Shown here in pieces: positions 47,470 to 60,949 of a DNA stretch of 64,000 nt. The position numbers and the translations under genes are program-made. The notes under the pieces were generated by a model. It worked only from the letters and a program-made list of their open reading frames with translations, had not been told where the DNA came from and did not search any database. Position 1 is the first letter of the stretch; each line of letters opens with the position of its first letter. The DNA lies in the NCBI GenBank assembly GCA_001051155.2, contig JYIP02000015.1, forward strand, positions 186,001-250,000, given 5' to 3'. Origin of the DNA: Chrysoporthe austroafricana. Taxonomy: Eukaryota > Ascomycota > Sordariomycetes > Diaporthales > Cryphonectriaceae.

Positions 47470-49510
47470 TACAAATCAAGTCTGGTACGAATGTTTTGAC
47501 TGATAGATAACAACGATGACTGAGGATCATCTCATCTTGTCTCCTGATTCTGCGAATAAATCTGGCGAGCACTTTCCAGCTCCAAAGAGCGACTACTCCC
47601 AACTGACTGGAAGTGACATTTGGCCTATATGCTGCGCGTTCTCGCACAAGTACTCAACAAGAGGACCACCAAGCATCCAGCCACCCACCAGATGATACAA
47701 AACCCGATGCTCCTCAAAAGACCCCGATCTGTATCACATTTACTGTGATAAACTCCATTTAACGTACGCAGCTGTATGCTCGGCAAGATGGCATATCAGG
47801 TGGTATACGTTCCGTAGGAGCCAGTGAGTGTACGAGCAACTTTCTCACCATGGCTTGCGGCTTTGAGAGTGACAAGCAAGCTCTAAGAACTCCACTAGGG
47901 AAAAGCATAAGCCCGAGATAACGCCCAGTCTTTTCCTCAAACGTATTTTGATATTCAGCATCATCCATTAGCACATTAAGGTCACAAGGTCTTGCTGGCC
48001 ACAAGATTGCCCTACCATACGACCAGTTGCATTCTGTCATTCTCGATGCCAGAGCGGAATACCACAAGGTGATGCTCCATCTCGATGTCAATGGACAATT
48101 GAAGTGTGATAGTAGCCACGGACAGGGGAAATATGGATGCACACAAGATAATTGCCGATTCTGGACCAGGCTGCACAGAATGAACCTGTGCCGTAATTGT
48201 ACTTTAGGCTTGGGGATCCTAAAGGAAAATGTGGCGCTCAAGTGTCTATTGATCTCTAGCTACTCTGCTCCGGCATAGCCACCCTCCTTGCAGAGTCCTT
48301 CCTAAGTACACCATCTCCCTGGTACCAGCGCGATACAACTCGTCACAACTCCCCCGGTCTTGCCAACAGCTATCTAGCTGTCAGCGTTGCAGCCAAGATG
48401 TGCTCACCTGCTCGCCCAGCCAGGATTCTGTCTATACGCACCCAGCATCCTCTGCCTAGAGGCCAGCCAAGCCGTGTGTAGGATTCGGGATCGAGTAATG
48501 TCCAACGTCTCGTCCAATCGTCATGGCTCTCGACCATCAGAGCCTCTGACCCGGGGGGGGGGCTTCAGCTATACACCCCTCCGACCACACCCTCGCGAGA
48601 CCTCTATTTAGATCCTTCAGGCCGCACGCATGCACGTCGTCCATCCTCATTGCAAATGCAGCAGCTCCTGTTCGCCAAGCACAACGTGCTCAGTAAGTGG
48701 AGGACAGGGGTCTTAACCTTAACACCCACCTGCATCCTTCCATCCTGAAGCCGATCTTCGCGAGCGCCCAGGAATCCTTCCACTCCTCCTGTGGCGGCTC
48801 ACCGCTCTCTGGAATCAAACGGCGTCCCTCTGCTCGGGACCGTCCTCGTCCCTGCGCCGCCCAGGGGACCGCCTCGCGTGGCATGCAAGCTGCGACCCCT
48901 GAAGGCGAGGCAGCAGCCCGCACGATGGAGAAGCGGCCTATCATGAGCCCGTCGTCCTGGGGACAAGAGCCACCGTCGGCGGAGGCTCATCAGAGCCCCC
49001 TCCTCCCCGTGCAGGGTTGTCCTCGAGCCCACCGCGACAGCCCTCTCGAGGGACCCGCAGCACGCAACCGGCACCTTCGGCCGGAGCGCTCGGCTCCCGG
49101 GAAACATTTTCGGAGAGACACCCCCCTCCCCCAGTGCCAACGGCACGGAGCGGGCCCGGCCTGGCTCCGCCCCGGCCGTGCACCGCCCCGATGGGACCAC
49201 TGGGCCCCTCGGACTTACGAAGCGAGGGCCCCGTCTTGGGGCCTCGGCCCTACACGACGAACAGTCGTTCGAGGCTCATGCGCAGGGTCCCCGGGGCCGT
49301 GCGGCAGAGCTAGGGAAGACGCAGGGTCCCGCGCTCTGCCCTGCATCTGCCTAACCCGAGGTTTCCCTTCAGGACCCTGTTTTTTTTGGTTCCCGTCCGC
49401 GCGTTTGCGTGGGCCTAGGGGTCGCGGCATCATGCCACCGGATTCGGAAATAAGAACACTGCTCTGCTACTTGCGTGGGCGATGACCTGGATGCGGCGGA
49501 GAGGGTCGAT

Positions 49511-49529
49511 GTGTGTGTGTGTGTGTGTG
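49511..49529. repeat. GT dinucleotide microsatellite
   Basis: About nine to ten GT units. Confidence 0.85.
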
Positions 49530-52500
49530 GGTGGATGGTAAGGGGCGAGGGGACTTTTGTTGGGCCATTAGCAATTGGGCCATTAGCAGCAGGCCGCTAA
49601 TGGAGTGTGGCATATACAACATGATACGCGTATGAAAAGGCGTATGGAGGCAACCCGGCTGCGGTCTGTCTCTGCGGCGCGCTGGAGCTCGTGTGCCTCG
49701 CTCTCCGAGTATAGGCTTCGTAATTACTCCCTCGACGCCTGCGGCTGTGGTGGTGGCTGTAGAGCAATTCCAAGCAGGCGTGCGAATACTCATGCGCGTC
49801 CCCTTTTTAGACCGAGGCCGTCGGTCTGTAATTATATCGCAGTGGCAACGCATCCTGACTTAGGACGAACAGCATATGCCGCCCCGGGAGAAACCGCGAG
49901 GGCCTGCCGGGCGTCGGTCCGACTCTATTCTTTGGCTATAGTACCAGGCTTCTTCACCACCTGCGCGCGCATCGCCTGCCAGATGTGTTCGATCTCGGCG
50001 ATACGACGCTGGGCAGATTTACCAAGCAAGTATCGACGTGGCCCTTTCTCTCTGCCCGTTTGCTGCGGGCTCCTCGCGCCGCATCAACGTCGCGACGTGG
50101 GTCTGTTCATGCCGTTGCAGCACGCCATGCGAGGTTGCACCAGTAGATAAATTAATTTGTCGCCCGAAAAGCGTTGGGGAGAGAGGGAGGGACTCTTTAG
50201 CGTCGGCCGAGAGCAGCCCAGAAATAGGCACGGCCTGGGGGGGGGCCCGGAGACTTTGGCTTTCTCTTTTGGCTCCCGTGCCTCTCTCTGCGTGTGCTAG
50301 TCCTGGGAGGATTGAAGCTTGTAATTACGATACATTGAGCGTATTCCCACGGGTGCGTATAATGCTGCCGCCTTCCCCCCGGGAGACTATTGACATGTAA
50401 CCGTGGGGCGCTGACGAGTGTCGGCCCGCAGAAAAAGATCAGACGAAACCGCCGGGCTGCGCCCGTGACGGCCCAATAAAGGAGCTTGACGGGCCAATAT
50501 CGACAGGGCAGGGGTGCTCTGAGGTAGATGAGACGTGTTGGGGTGAAACAGCTTCGACAGGATGGGTCGTCAAAGGGCGCGGGACGGACGTACACGGTAC
50601 GGAGCGGATTTATAGGTCCTACTATAGAATCATATATACGGGGTATTATGCCTTACGATGATCTGGCCATCAGTAAGCAACCGCATGCTCAGTACGGGCA
50701 TGACGACTGACGATGATCTGGCCATTAATAGACGAAGAGCTGTCTGTAGGAGGGGGAGCACTCTGCGCCGATTAGCGTACGACGACCGCGTGCCTAGTAG
50801 ACGGCGATAGGTATAGTCGGATTTACCTCTGTCCAGTCAAGAGGCCTGAAACTCTGCGATGCCGCCGCGAACACCCCCATCGATCTGCAGCAGATCGCGG
50901 CAAACCCTCCCTGCCCATATGCAGTCCCTCCAGACGTCAAACGCAAAAAGCTGTCACCTGCGCGACCACAGACGCCAGATGTTTGCCTGCCAAGCCTTCT
51001 CGTTTCCCTATTTTCCTGGCGCCGATCAGGACCCCATCCTGCCATCCTGCCATCCCACACCACCACCACATCCCGAGCCCCCCCCCTCCACCCTCCAGGA
51101 ACCTAGAACTGGCCATCCCAGAGGGCGTTTCGGCCTCAAACGCCCCTTTCCCTTTTTTCCCACAACCCGCCCTCCACAGCAACAGCAGCAGCAGGAACCT
51201 GTCGGTCCCGATCCGCCCACAACCCAGCAGCACTTCCTCCCCCTGGCCCCCGCCGGCCCTTAACCTTACTCAAACCGTAAATCAACGTTACGCGTCACCC
51301 CTGGGTAGGGCCCAAACCCCCGTCAGTATCTCCGAGGGGCAGGCCGCGGCAGGCTGACTGGCAGGCTGGCCGGATGGCCGAGGCCGAACATGGCACCACT
51401 GCGGGTTCCTCGCCAGCCTCGTGCGCAGATAGCAGATACGGGAGGGAGGCTCCGCAGCGGAGATGGTTGCCGATACGTCTGGGAGGAGGAGGAGGAAGGG
51501 CCCCCGGGACCCTGACCGCCCTGCGTGTGCGCGATGCCCACGGGCGGGCTGGTCAGGCGATGGACGCTGGCCGCTAGCCCGACCGGACGTGCTCGCCTCT
51601 GCGGCCGCGAGGTTGTCCGTCAATGGGCTGGGAGGCGCAGGCCGGCACCCTCAGGTGATATTTTGTGGGTTCGCCCCTGGGCGGTTGGGTGGCAGCGGTG
51701 GTAGCGGCGGTGGGAACGGTGGTGCGCTCCCTCCCTCCCTCCCCCTGGGCTGGCTGCCCGCCCGCCGCCGCAACGCCCTCGCTTCCGGCGTCGTGGTGAC
51801 CGTGGTCGTGGTCCGCGGGATCTCGTGGTGAGCTATTATTACCCACCCGACTATTAGGAAGAAAAAATAAGCGGACGACGTCGCGATGTGGGCTCTGTGG
51901 ATGTCGGCGCCACATCTCCAGAGGGAACTCGTCATCTCAGCTCATAGGCCCGCTGGGGGAAATCCCATGAGTCGTCCCGTGCCCAGGGACCACCCCTCCC
52001 AGCCCTACCTCCGCGGGCTATAGAGCCGCAGTGCAGCCGCCGCCGCCGGTGGAGACGCGTCATCATGAAGCCTCAGCTCCCCTCGGGACAGGCCGCCCTC
52101 CGCCCGTGGCCATTGCGAGCTATCTGGCAGAGAGAGGGCCTGTGTGGGCTCCGGAATTGGGGTGGAGGGAGGGTGGAGGGAAGGGAAGTGGGTAGGCAGG
52201 GCGGAGGGGGGAGGGAGGGCAGGGTAGGCCGGGCTATAAGGGCGATTGATGGCTAGAATAGCCTGCGTGGGTACGGCCGCGCACGCAACAGCAGGAGGAC
52301 GAGGAAGGGCTCGGTCTCGCGAGGGCGCCAAGCGCGCCAAGTTAAGCTTACCCGTTGCCAAAAGGGACCTGGAAGACACGGACGTCGTGCCGTGCGAGTC
52401 AGGGGGCGCGCCCGCTGGGCATGATCTTCTCTCAGCCCGGTACCTCTCTCTGCCTCGGGACCCACGCGGGCTGTGTGCTAGACTTTGTGCTATGTAGAGC

Positions 52501-53305
52501 CTCCTGCGATAGCCTCGAGCGAGGAGGGCAGCGCCGAGGATCTGCCGCGAGATACTACTAAGTAAGGGCAGGGAAAGATAGGCTATGGATCTGCGGTCAC
52601 CGTCCTTGGCAGCACCAGCATCGTCATGACGAGGCCCTCTAGACAGATCTAGACACCGTAGTCCCCAGGAACGCTGTCTGGCCGCTCGCAGCAGGGCGGG
52701 TCAAAGATTTCCCTCCCTGCTACCCTGGAGGGCCGTGTGTTGCGCTGTGGAACCTCACAATATAGTGGGCAGAAAAGCTGAGACTCGAGAGAGGTAACGT
52801 TGCCAGGGGGTTGCTTTTGTTTTTGGGTAGAGTATTGTTTTATTCGCAACAAAAAAGCTATGCTGTAGGCCGAACTTGGCGGTTTCGCCCTTCTCTCTCG
52901 GCCCATCCCCATGCTAAACCCTGAACCGTTGAATGCCTCTGAACGGGCCCAAAGTAGTCCTCCCTTTCCCAAAGATCCTCCTAGAACTCCGAGCGGGTAT
53001 CGCTTCTGGAATCCTGTATGCGCCCTCCCTAGTATGTGACATGATGCAAGAAAAAAAGGAGCCCTCCGTGCTGTAGCAGCAGCAGCAGCTCGCATAAACA
53101 AAGAAAAAAAGAAGTAACAGAAAAGAACTTCTTATGCCCTCAAGACGCCGTGTAGATGCAAACGATCGGTTTTTGTGCCTCCAGGCCCAGCACGGTTTTT
53201 CCTCCCGCGCCCCCAGAAAGCTCCAGAATTTGGGTATCTCAATCATCCTCCGCCGGGTCCTCCGCTCGCTCCTCTCCTTCTCCCCTGCCGCTTTCGCCTC
53301 CTCAC

Positions 53306-54664
53306 TCATATGGAGAACTTCTTGTTCAGCACGTCCAGTGCCCTCGCGTCCTCGTGGAAGCCCATGGCCGCCAGCCCCGTCTGCGAGGCCGCGGTGGAGG
53401 CACCGCCGGCCGCACGCGGGCTGCTCGTCGCGCTGCTGCTGCCGGCCGCGGCGCTGTTGGGCTCCGAGTCCGAGGGCGTGGGGTGCAGGAGCGCGGACAG
53501 GCTGGCCTTGTTGCTGCTGCTGCTGCCGCCGCCGTTGGGCCCGGAGGCGGCCGGCGGGGACTGCGAGAGGGCCCGCGGGGGCGGCGTCGCGCTGTGCGGC
53601 ATCGCTGGTGGTAAGGGGCCGGGCATGCTCCGACCAGGGCCCGGCTGGGCGGCGGGCGGCGAGAACTGCAGGGGCTGGACGCGCGGCGACTCCTCCTTGA
53701 TGCGCACCTGCGCCAGGTACGGCGAGGTCGCGTGGGCGGGCGGCGGCGCCGCGGCCTGGCTGTAGGGCGGCAGGATCGGGGGCGTCACGCGCGGCTGGGC
53801 GGCGACGGCGGACGCGGGCGGGGGCAGCGAGGGCCGCGGGTCGTACAGGTGCGGCGGCGGCGGCGGGGGGCCCGCCATGTAGTGAGGGTGTGGCGCGTAG
53901 GGCGCGTGCGGGTGAGGGAGCGGTGCTGGGGCGTAGTGGCCGGCGACGGTGTAGTGGCTGTAGGGCGGCGTGGCGACGGGCGAGGGCGGCCAGCCCGGAT
54001 ATGGCTGCTGGGCGTACTGCGGGTGGTAGGCCGGGTGCGGCGGCGGCGGGTGTGCGTAGGTGGCCATGGGCGTCCTCGTGGTGGCGGGCACGGGCTGGTC
54101 GTTCATGCTGGACTCCGGATACATGCCCTTCACGGGGACGATCTGGCGCAGGCTGGGGTCGGTGCTGGGCTGGGGCAGCTCGGGCTCGCTGGGGTGCGGC
54201 CTCGAGTAGTAGGAGATGAGGTGCAGGTGCTGGCCCTGGGAGGTGGTGATGCTGAAGGACTGCTTCATGAGGCCGTCGGCCTTGTAGCGGTAGCCGTCGG
54301 GCTCGCCGTCGTCGGAGGCGTCGTCGCTCCCGCGGCCCGAGTCGGGCGTCTTGCCGGCGCTCCTCCTCGACGTGCCGAAGCCGCCGCCCCGCTTGCCCTC
54401 CATCTCCCGGTACGTGAGGAAGCTCCCCGAGACCCTGCTGGCGCTCCACGACTTGCCGTCCGTCCACCGCCGCATGCCGGCCTCCCTCTCGTCCCACACG
54501 AACACCGACCCGGACCGGATGGACTGGCGCTCCTTCTCGGATAACCGGCGCTGCACGCGCGGCAGCAGGCCTAGTCGGCAGGCCTCGAACAGCTTGATGG
54601 CGTCGGCGGGCGTCCGCACGATGCCATGATAGGTCTCCATCATGTTGTTCTGTCGCACAGCCAT
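53306..54664 (-). CDS. pac2: Gti1/Pac2 family WOPR transcription regulator
   Basis: A single exon of 452 residues. The WOPR DNA-binding domain is unmistakable. Part a covers about residues 10-92 (ETYHGIVRTPADAIKLFEAC, then RRLSEKERQSIRSGSVFVW, then RRWTDGKSWSASRVSGSFLT, then YREMEGKR). Part b covers about residues 124-155 and beyond (YRYKADGLMKQSFSITTS, then GQHLHLISYYSRP) with VPVKGMYPESSMND near 180. The remainder is Pro/Tyr/His-rich, then Ser/Ala-rich, ending LDVLNKKFSI. The RTPADAIKLFEACRLGLLPR start places it in the Pac2 branch rather than the Wor1/Ryp1/Sge1 branch. WOPR proteins are nuclear regulators of morphology, conidiation, sexual development and virulence; S. pombe Pac2 acts on sexual development. 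Upstream there is no recognisable gene for over 9 kb, which is notable. No intron is needed to keep the frame open. Confidence 0.92.
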   Translation of the reverse strand: MAVRQNNMMETYHGIVRTPADAIKLFEACRLGLLPRVQRRLSEKERQSIRSGSVFVWDEREAGMRRWTDGKSWSASRVSGSFLTYREMEGKRGGGFGTSRRSAGKTPDSGRGSDDASDDGEPDGYRYKADGLMKQSFSITTSQGQHLHLISYYSRPHPSEPELPQPSTDPSLRQIVPVKGMYPESSMNDQPVPATTRTPMATYAHPPPPHPAYHPQYAQQPYPGWPPSPVATPPYSHYTVAGHYAPAPLPHPHAPYAPHPHYMAGPPPPPPHLYDPRPSLPPPASAVAAQPRVTPPILPPYSQAAAPPPAHATSPYLAQVRIKEESPRVQPLQFSPPAAQPGPGRSMPGPLPPAMPHSATPPPRALSQSPPAASGPNGGGSSSSNKASLSALLHPTPSDSEPNSAAAGSSSATSSPRAAGGASTAASQTGLAAMGFHEDARALDVLNKKFSI

Positions 54665-57640
54665 TGGGGGTGTGCGTTGTGCGCGTGTGTGTTGTGTATG
54701 TATGTATGTATGTTGGTCGTGATGGATGACTATGTTGTATAGGATGGGGGAGGGGTTGTGTGGGTGTGTGAGTGGGTGCGTGGGTGAGGAAGGGGGGAGG
54801 AGGAGATAATATAAATCGGGTGTGGGAGGAGGAGAGGTTGTCTGGCGGCGAGGGACTGAGCAGCGCGGCAGGGCTGCCCGAAGTTCTAAATAAAAAAATA
54901 AAAAAGGAAGCGTCCCAGGAAATCTAGATGGGCCCCCCAGATCTGGTAGAGGAGTGGGTCCAGCATCCAGACAGGAAAGCTTGAAATACAGTTGCTGTGC
55001 GGCGGCGGCACCCCAAGACCCTGGTCCTGCAACTCAGGAGGAGCCAAGGCTTGCGCGGCGCTGGGGATATCGCCCCACCGGGATAGAAGCAACACGGATG
55101 ATCGGCCTAGCAGCTGACAGGGGCTGTAATGAACAGGCTCGGGTCGAGTGGGCAGTCCTCCGATCTTCCGAGGCAGCGGGCGGAAATAGTCTGTCTCTCT
55201 GTGTCGTGTCGCCGGTGGAGAGTTTTGTTTCGACGGGCTGTGGTTGGTTTGCCAGGCGTTTTGCCCGCCCGTAGATCAGTGCAGCCGAGATGTTCTGTTT
55301 TTTTTTTGTTGGCCAGGGCTTCTGGGGAGAGGCGAAGGCGCTGTCAGTCCGCGTACTTCATCAATCTGAGCCTGTGTGTGTGTCGAGGGTGCGAGGGAGG
55401 AATCATAAAGCAGCTGCCGCCCGCAGGTTTGTATATACATACATAAACACACGGCTGGGCGGGCTCGGGGGCATAAGGTCGCAGAAGCTTAAAACAGGGT
55501 GCAGCAGGAAGGGCAATGCGGTTCCCAACGGGGCGCTGACGTGCCGCGCATGAAGGTCTCAAGGAGAACCAACAGGGCGCCAACTCGACGCTGGGGACTT
55601 TTAGTATGACTGTGAGTACGAGTATGAGGGTCAGGATGAGGGCTAAGGCGAGGGCCTGGTGGGTAGGGTAGGCCTTCGAGACCACCTGAGGGGGCCGGGG
55701 AGGGGGGGTCATCGAAGGGGGCACTGGTTGGACGGGGCGAGGGCCTCGGTCTGGTGCTTGATAGGGCCGCAGAAGAACAGACGATGTGTACTTGTGTAAG
55801 GCCTGACACGCTCTACATGCGCCACAGGAACACATCGCCATGTCCACAGCCCGGGGAGGACGACACGCAATGCACGGCACTAGCCGTTAGCTCGACGAGC
55901 CGGGAGCGAGTGGGTGACTCGTATGGGAGGGCGGCGAGGGGGAGCGAGGGCCAGGGAGAGAGGGAAGAGGAAAAAAAAAAAAAAAGAAAAAAAGAAAAAA
56001 GAGAGAAAAAGGAAAAAAGGCACCTGGCCCCCATGAGCACACACACCCCCCCCCTCCCTGCCAGCCCAGGTGCTGCTGCACTGAGCAGCCACGGCGGCGC
56101 CTCCGCAGAGATACACTGCCCTGCCGTGCCCTGCCGAGCCCTGCCCTACGCATTATCAAGCCCTGCCGCAGGGGGGGGGGCTCTGCGTACCACAGCCTAT
56201 GTGGGTACGTATTTCCGCACTCGATGGACACAGGTCCAGCGCAGGTGAACAGTACGAAGTACGATGGCGTGACCCCCCCCTTGCGGGGCCACCACCAGAG
56301 AGATGGGGACCCAGGACAGGTGAGGATCGCGGCCCGGTACAGGCCTGGACGGGGGGCAGCAGCGCCGGCAGGGCAACCAGGAGGAGGGGCAGTCAGAGGG
56401 ATCGCTCCTGAGGTGATAAGGTTGTGGGTTGTGTGTGTGTCTCGCGGTCAGGGCTACCACGCGCCATGCGCAATCACCGCGAGCGAGCGACTGCCGCGGG
56501 GGGGGGGGTGGAGCTGCGTTCTGGCGGGCGGGCTTGGGCGAGGGAATGTGATGTGTGTCCCACTTCCCCCTCCCCATACACCTGCGAGTCTTGCAGCAGC
56601 AGCAGGAGGTAACTCCTGAAGGAGCCAGGGTGGGTATCGCGATGAGGTGCGAACCACCCCCCTTCCCCAGCGCCTCGGTGACCTCTTATTCCCGAGGTGC
56701 GGGAAGGAGGTCGGAGGACGCGTGTGTAGGCGTCGACCTCCAGCTGCAGGCGGGAAAGGGGGTGCGGCGCCAGAAATGATGAGACAGATTCCACTTAAAA
56801 GTGGCCGGTCTCCGAGGTCAACGGCACCGCGGGTGAGGCGGTCTCTATGGGGTTGATGTGGTCCTCGCGGTGGGGTAGAGGCCGTCATGCGTCGCTGGAG
56901 AGCAAGGTAGAGGCCGGGAGAGGGTCATATGGAGAGAGTGAGAGAGAGAGGAGATGACGGTGGTGTGCGTGAGCTGACTGACTGACTGACTGACCGACGG
57001 CCTGACTGACACTTGTCTTGTGTGCTGTGGGGTACGAGGCTGGTCAAGTGTACTGGCGGTGGACGTAGAGTGCTCATCTCATCATGTGATAGGAACAATG
57101 ACGACGATGCCAGTAGGCGGCCGACCGCTCCCTCCAGGGATAGAGGGCAGGCCCTGGGGATGGATGAGACGTGGTTGCAGTGAGACGCAGGGCGGGCAGG
57201 GCAGGGCAGGGCAGGGCAGGGCAGGGAGGGGGGGTGTGAGAAACGAACGCAATGGCGCCTCTTGTCGTGAGAGAGATAGGTAGGCATGGACGGCGCACGC
57301 GGCATGCAGGCCAGACGAAAGAACAAGCAAATCTGACGTACCCGCTGTGGTTTCCAGAAGTTCGGACGAGATCTCGCCCGCAGGGTTTGACGGCGACGAA
57401 GGCGGGCTGCTGACGTGTGTCGAGACGCAGAGCTGATGGTGAGGCTGTCGCGGAATTAAGGTTATCTATTTTAGGATATCCACCCCACTGAACCAGTCGA
57501 GCCGACTCGGGCTGTGTAAATGTCCAACTCGTCGCAAGAATCTAGGGTTTGAAACGTCCGCCCGTCGATCGGATCTTTTTTTTTTTTTTTTTTTGCCTTT
57601 CTCAAGAGTAGCCGTCGGTAGCGTTTCCTCGTCGGCGCGC

Positions 57641-57668
57641 GCGGATAGAGAGAGAGAGAGAGAGAGAG
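57641..57668. repeat. GA dinucleotide microsatellite
   Basis: About 11 GA units following a run of T at 57576-57594. Confidence 0.85.
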
Positions 57669-60088
57669 GGAGAGAGGAAGGGCAGGGAGCGAGGGGGTTT
57701 AGGCTGGCTCGCTGGCTGGTGAGGATGTGTAAGAAGACGGTCAAGCTCGAGATCCGGAGCAGGGTTGCGCTGGATAGATATATGAGGCCAAAGGGAGACG
57801 GCAAAGATCTAGACAAGGCGCCGTAGGGCACTAATAAGTTCGATCCAGTCCACCGGCCCTATCCTAGATTTAGTATATGCCCACACGGTCTTGTGTCCGT
57901 CGAAGAAAACTCAAAAAAACAATCCTAAATCTTAGGTGTGCCCAAGTTCCAAGTGGTATCCAGAAGGGAGGGGCGGGACTTGGGAGGCTGGGCTGTGCTC
58001 ATCCGGTTGGGGCAGACAAGCTGGGATCTTTTGCCAATCTGACGAGGCTGCAGGGGTGACTTATCAGCCAGAAACGGGCGCGATGGGGTGTTGTCCACGC
58101 TGAAGCTGCGAGGCCGGTGGGGTCTGGGTGGATAAATGGTGCAAAATAAGGATACATGGGGGTGCAGCGGGCGGATACTGTAGTCTCACCCAACAGCATG
58201 ATTTATTACTGTGGGCCGCTGTGGTCCGCCGTGGTAGGATCAGGCATACCAAATTAAGCCATGGAGACGTTGGGGCTCTAGACGAGGACGAGAATAATCT
58301 TCTCTTCATTCTTTTTTTTTTTGTCTCCGTCCTTGTTTCAAAACAACAGAGGCAGAATGGGGTCGTGTTGGTGATGTGGGGAGCAGTGTAAGGCTGATGA
58401 TGATGATGATGGTGTCCAGGGCAGCGTCGACGTTGGCAACACGTCCGGAATGTGGGCGTCGTCACCCTCACTCGGACAGGGCCATCGAGCCCGCCGTCGC
58501 CCACATCCTCCTCCTCCTACTCCGCAGTCGCATCCGGGCAGACAGAGGACGGCACAGGCGTCATCATACCCTCCCTTCACGCCGGGTAGGAACTCACCTT
58601 GTCGGTGTGCCACAGACCGCGTGTCTCTTGCGGCGCGCTACTCTCCACGGGCGTATCTTGTGAGGGCCGAGTTTGCTCAAAGTGCGTCCGCGCGCCCATG
58701 TCGAGGTCGCATCGTCTTGCGCGGGCCTGGTCGAGCGAGAATACGGCCGGCGCAGCACGCGGGCGAGTCCACGCAGGCTTTTCGGTCCTCCTTCGGCCGG
58801 CGGGCTGGCAGCAAGCCAGGCCAAAAAAATAGCTTCTCTTTTCGGCGCCCTGTCGCGTCGTTACTTGCGCGTCCCCCAGACCAGGCCACTTCCCCTGGGG
58901 CCGCGCCGCGGGGGGCTTGGACAAAGGCCTGGACAAGAGGCAGGCCTGGACTGAAAGGGGCCCTGTTCTCTTACTCAGCCCGGCGCGACGACTCGCGCTG
59001 GGTCGTATTTCCGCCGGCTCGAAAAAAAAAACCACCAAACCAACCCTCTTCGGAGCTGGCTATGCTCGCTTGGGAGAGAACTGTGTCGATTCTGGGCTAG
59101 GCGCGCGGATGATGGTCGAAGGGCAGCCAGCACCGCTGCGCATTTAGACCGTCTGTCTGAGATTGATCGACGGCCGGCCCGCCTGCGACCCCTTGAACCC
59201 TGACTGCCGACGTCAAGCCTTATTTAGCAGTCGACGTGGATCCCGGGCGGTAAGGCTGCACCAAGAAGTTTCCTGGCAGAGGGGGGGGGGTCGCATGTAT
59301 GTCTGTCCGTCAGTATGTATATGCAGGGTGGCTTGGTTCAGACGCCCAGAGGGCTTGGCCCGGATCCTCTGCCAAAAAGGCAAACCTTGTTATGCACAAG
59401 CACCTTGGCCGGCCGGTTCCAATTTAGATAAGGCCGTGGCTGCTCTTGATAGGTCTCACAGGGCGCTGCGCCGGTGGTGGTCGACCGCGTTCATGCGGAC
59501 ATAAGATGCGGACACCTCCTCCCCCTGGGGCCCTCGGTACGCTGGCTCGCTTTGCTGTATGTATGGGACGGTGACCGTGCCCCGTGCCGCTATTCCCGCC
59601 CTGTCGGCAGCGTCGGCTCGGGTCTTAGGTTACGGCCTCGATCGGTTGCCAGAGATGGGCAGTGATGCGGCCGCGAGCGAGCCAAGTCCGCGTCAGCGTC
59701 CAAGTGCTAGCCGGACGAGATGGATTAGGCGGAAATGAGGATAGCCAACCCTCCTCCAAGGGAGGCTAGGCGCGGAATACAAAGAAGATAGACGGCCAAG
59801 ACGGCTGAAAGGAATCGCCGAGCAGCAGCCAGATGACTCTCCAGCACCGCACCTCGGTCTCGTGGTCCTCGTGTCTTTCAGCGAGACATGGGAAGTACTA
59901 AGTACTAGCCGGGCTCCTGATCCTCCCCCGGCGTTGTTGGGCGGCCAACAGACACTCTGTCACCATCACCACCACCACCAACACCAAGCCTTCGAGCACG
60001 CACGGATGCTCAGAAACGCCAAGCAGACCAAGCGAGTGCCAATGTTGTATAACGTTGAGCTTACTCGCACACGGGGGTGCTCGTGCCA

Positions 60089-60111
60089 CTCTCTCTCTCT
60101 CTCTCTCTCTC
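60089..60111. repeat. CT dinucleotide microsatellite
   Basis: About 11 uninterrupted CT units. Confidence 0.9.
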
Positions 60112-60927
60112 GCCCACTTGTCCCCTATATACATAGTAGTAATATGTTACTAATATGCAGCTAATATGTAGAGTAGTAGGCCTGACTCGGGGTGCCGCAC
60201 GCGGTATACTAAGTACAGTACCATAGTACATACCAACGAAAGGGCCGCAGGAGGGCGGCCTGGTTCATTGTCTGCACGGCGGCCCTGCACGACTGACCAT
60301 GCCCAGGCTAAGGCTCTGCTTCATCTAACCTTATTCCTTAGCGGCAGCCTCCAAGCACAGCTGACCCTCTGAAGGAGCCGCTGCCAAGATCGGCTAACGA
60401 ATAACCTTCTTTTCCACACTTGCCCGGCTCACTTCATGACATCCCGCCTTCGGCCCCATAGGCTGAAAAGTCCGGTTCTTGCACATTGCGCAAGAGGCTC
60501 ACTTGACAGGATCATCCCCCCTGGAATTACCAACTCAACCTGCCGGGGGGAACAATGGATAATCCCTTCGACCCGCAGGGGGGATCAGGGGGGAAATGCA
60601 GAGCCCCGCCCCCAACGTGCCCCGGATTACGCAGCACAGCATAGCACGGCACGGCAGGGCGAGTCGCCAGGCCGCAGGCGAACCGTTCTGGATCCGGCGT
60701 CATCACCACGAGATCGACGGGGAGACGGCCATGTACATAACATGATTACCTGGGTAAGATCTGCTTTGCCGAGCGCTCCGCCCGCCCCAAGGTTTGCTCC
60801 CGCGTATCCGCAGGCCGCCTCCCGCCTCCGGCTCCCACTCGTCCCTCCCGCCGGGGCAACACTACCCAGAGACAAGATAGATCGATCGCGATCTCTACTC
60901 GCCTATGCAGAGAGCCTACTCTCTCTC

Positions 60928-60949
60928 GTGTGTGTGTGTGTGTGTGTGT
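60928..60949. repeat. GT dinucleotide microsatellite next to a CT tract
   Basis: About 11 GT units directly after CTCTCTC. Confidence 0.9.

Larger units (their letters stand above)
46600..53305. other. 6.7 kb without an intact gene
   Basis: Apart from the tentative deacetylase relic, I see only short frames. 46600-48300 is less GC-rich than the surroundings, with a 160-codon frame at 47759-48241 (minus) of unremarkable composition. 48500-53300 is GC-rich; a GT microsatellite lies at 49511-49529. The last part is the 3' flank of the WOPR gene. Confidence 0.45.

Noticed and set aside
47759..48241. 160-codon minus-strand frame
   Set aside because: No ATG context, family motif or neighbouring exons; overlapping plus-strand frames look equally plausible.
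52914..54497. 527-codon frame overlapping the WOPR gene on the same strand
   Set aside because: Alternate frame of GC-rich coding DNA; no domain, while the chosen frame has a full WOPR domain.
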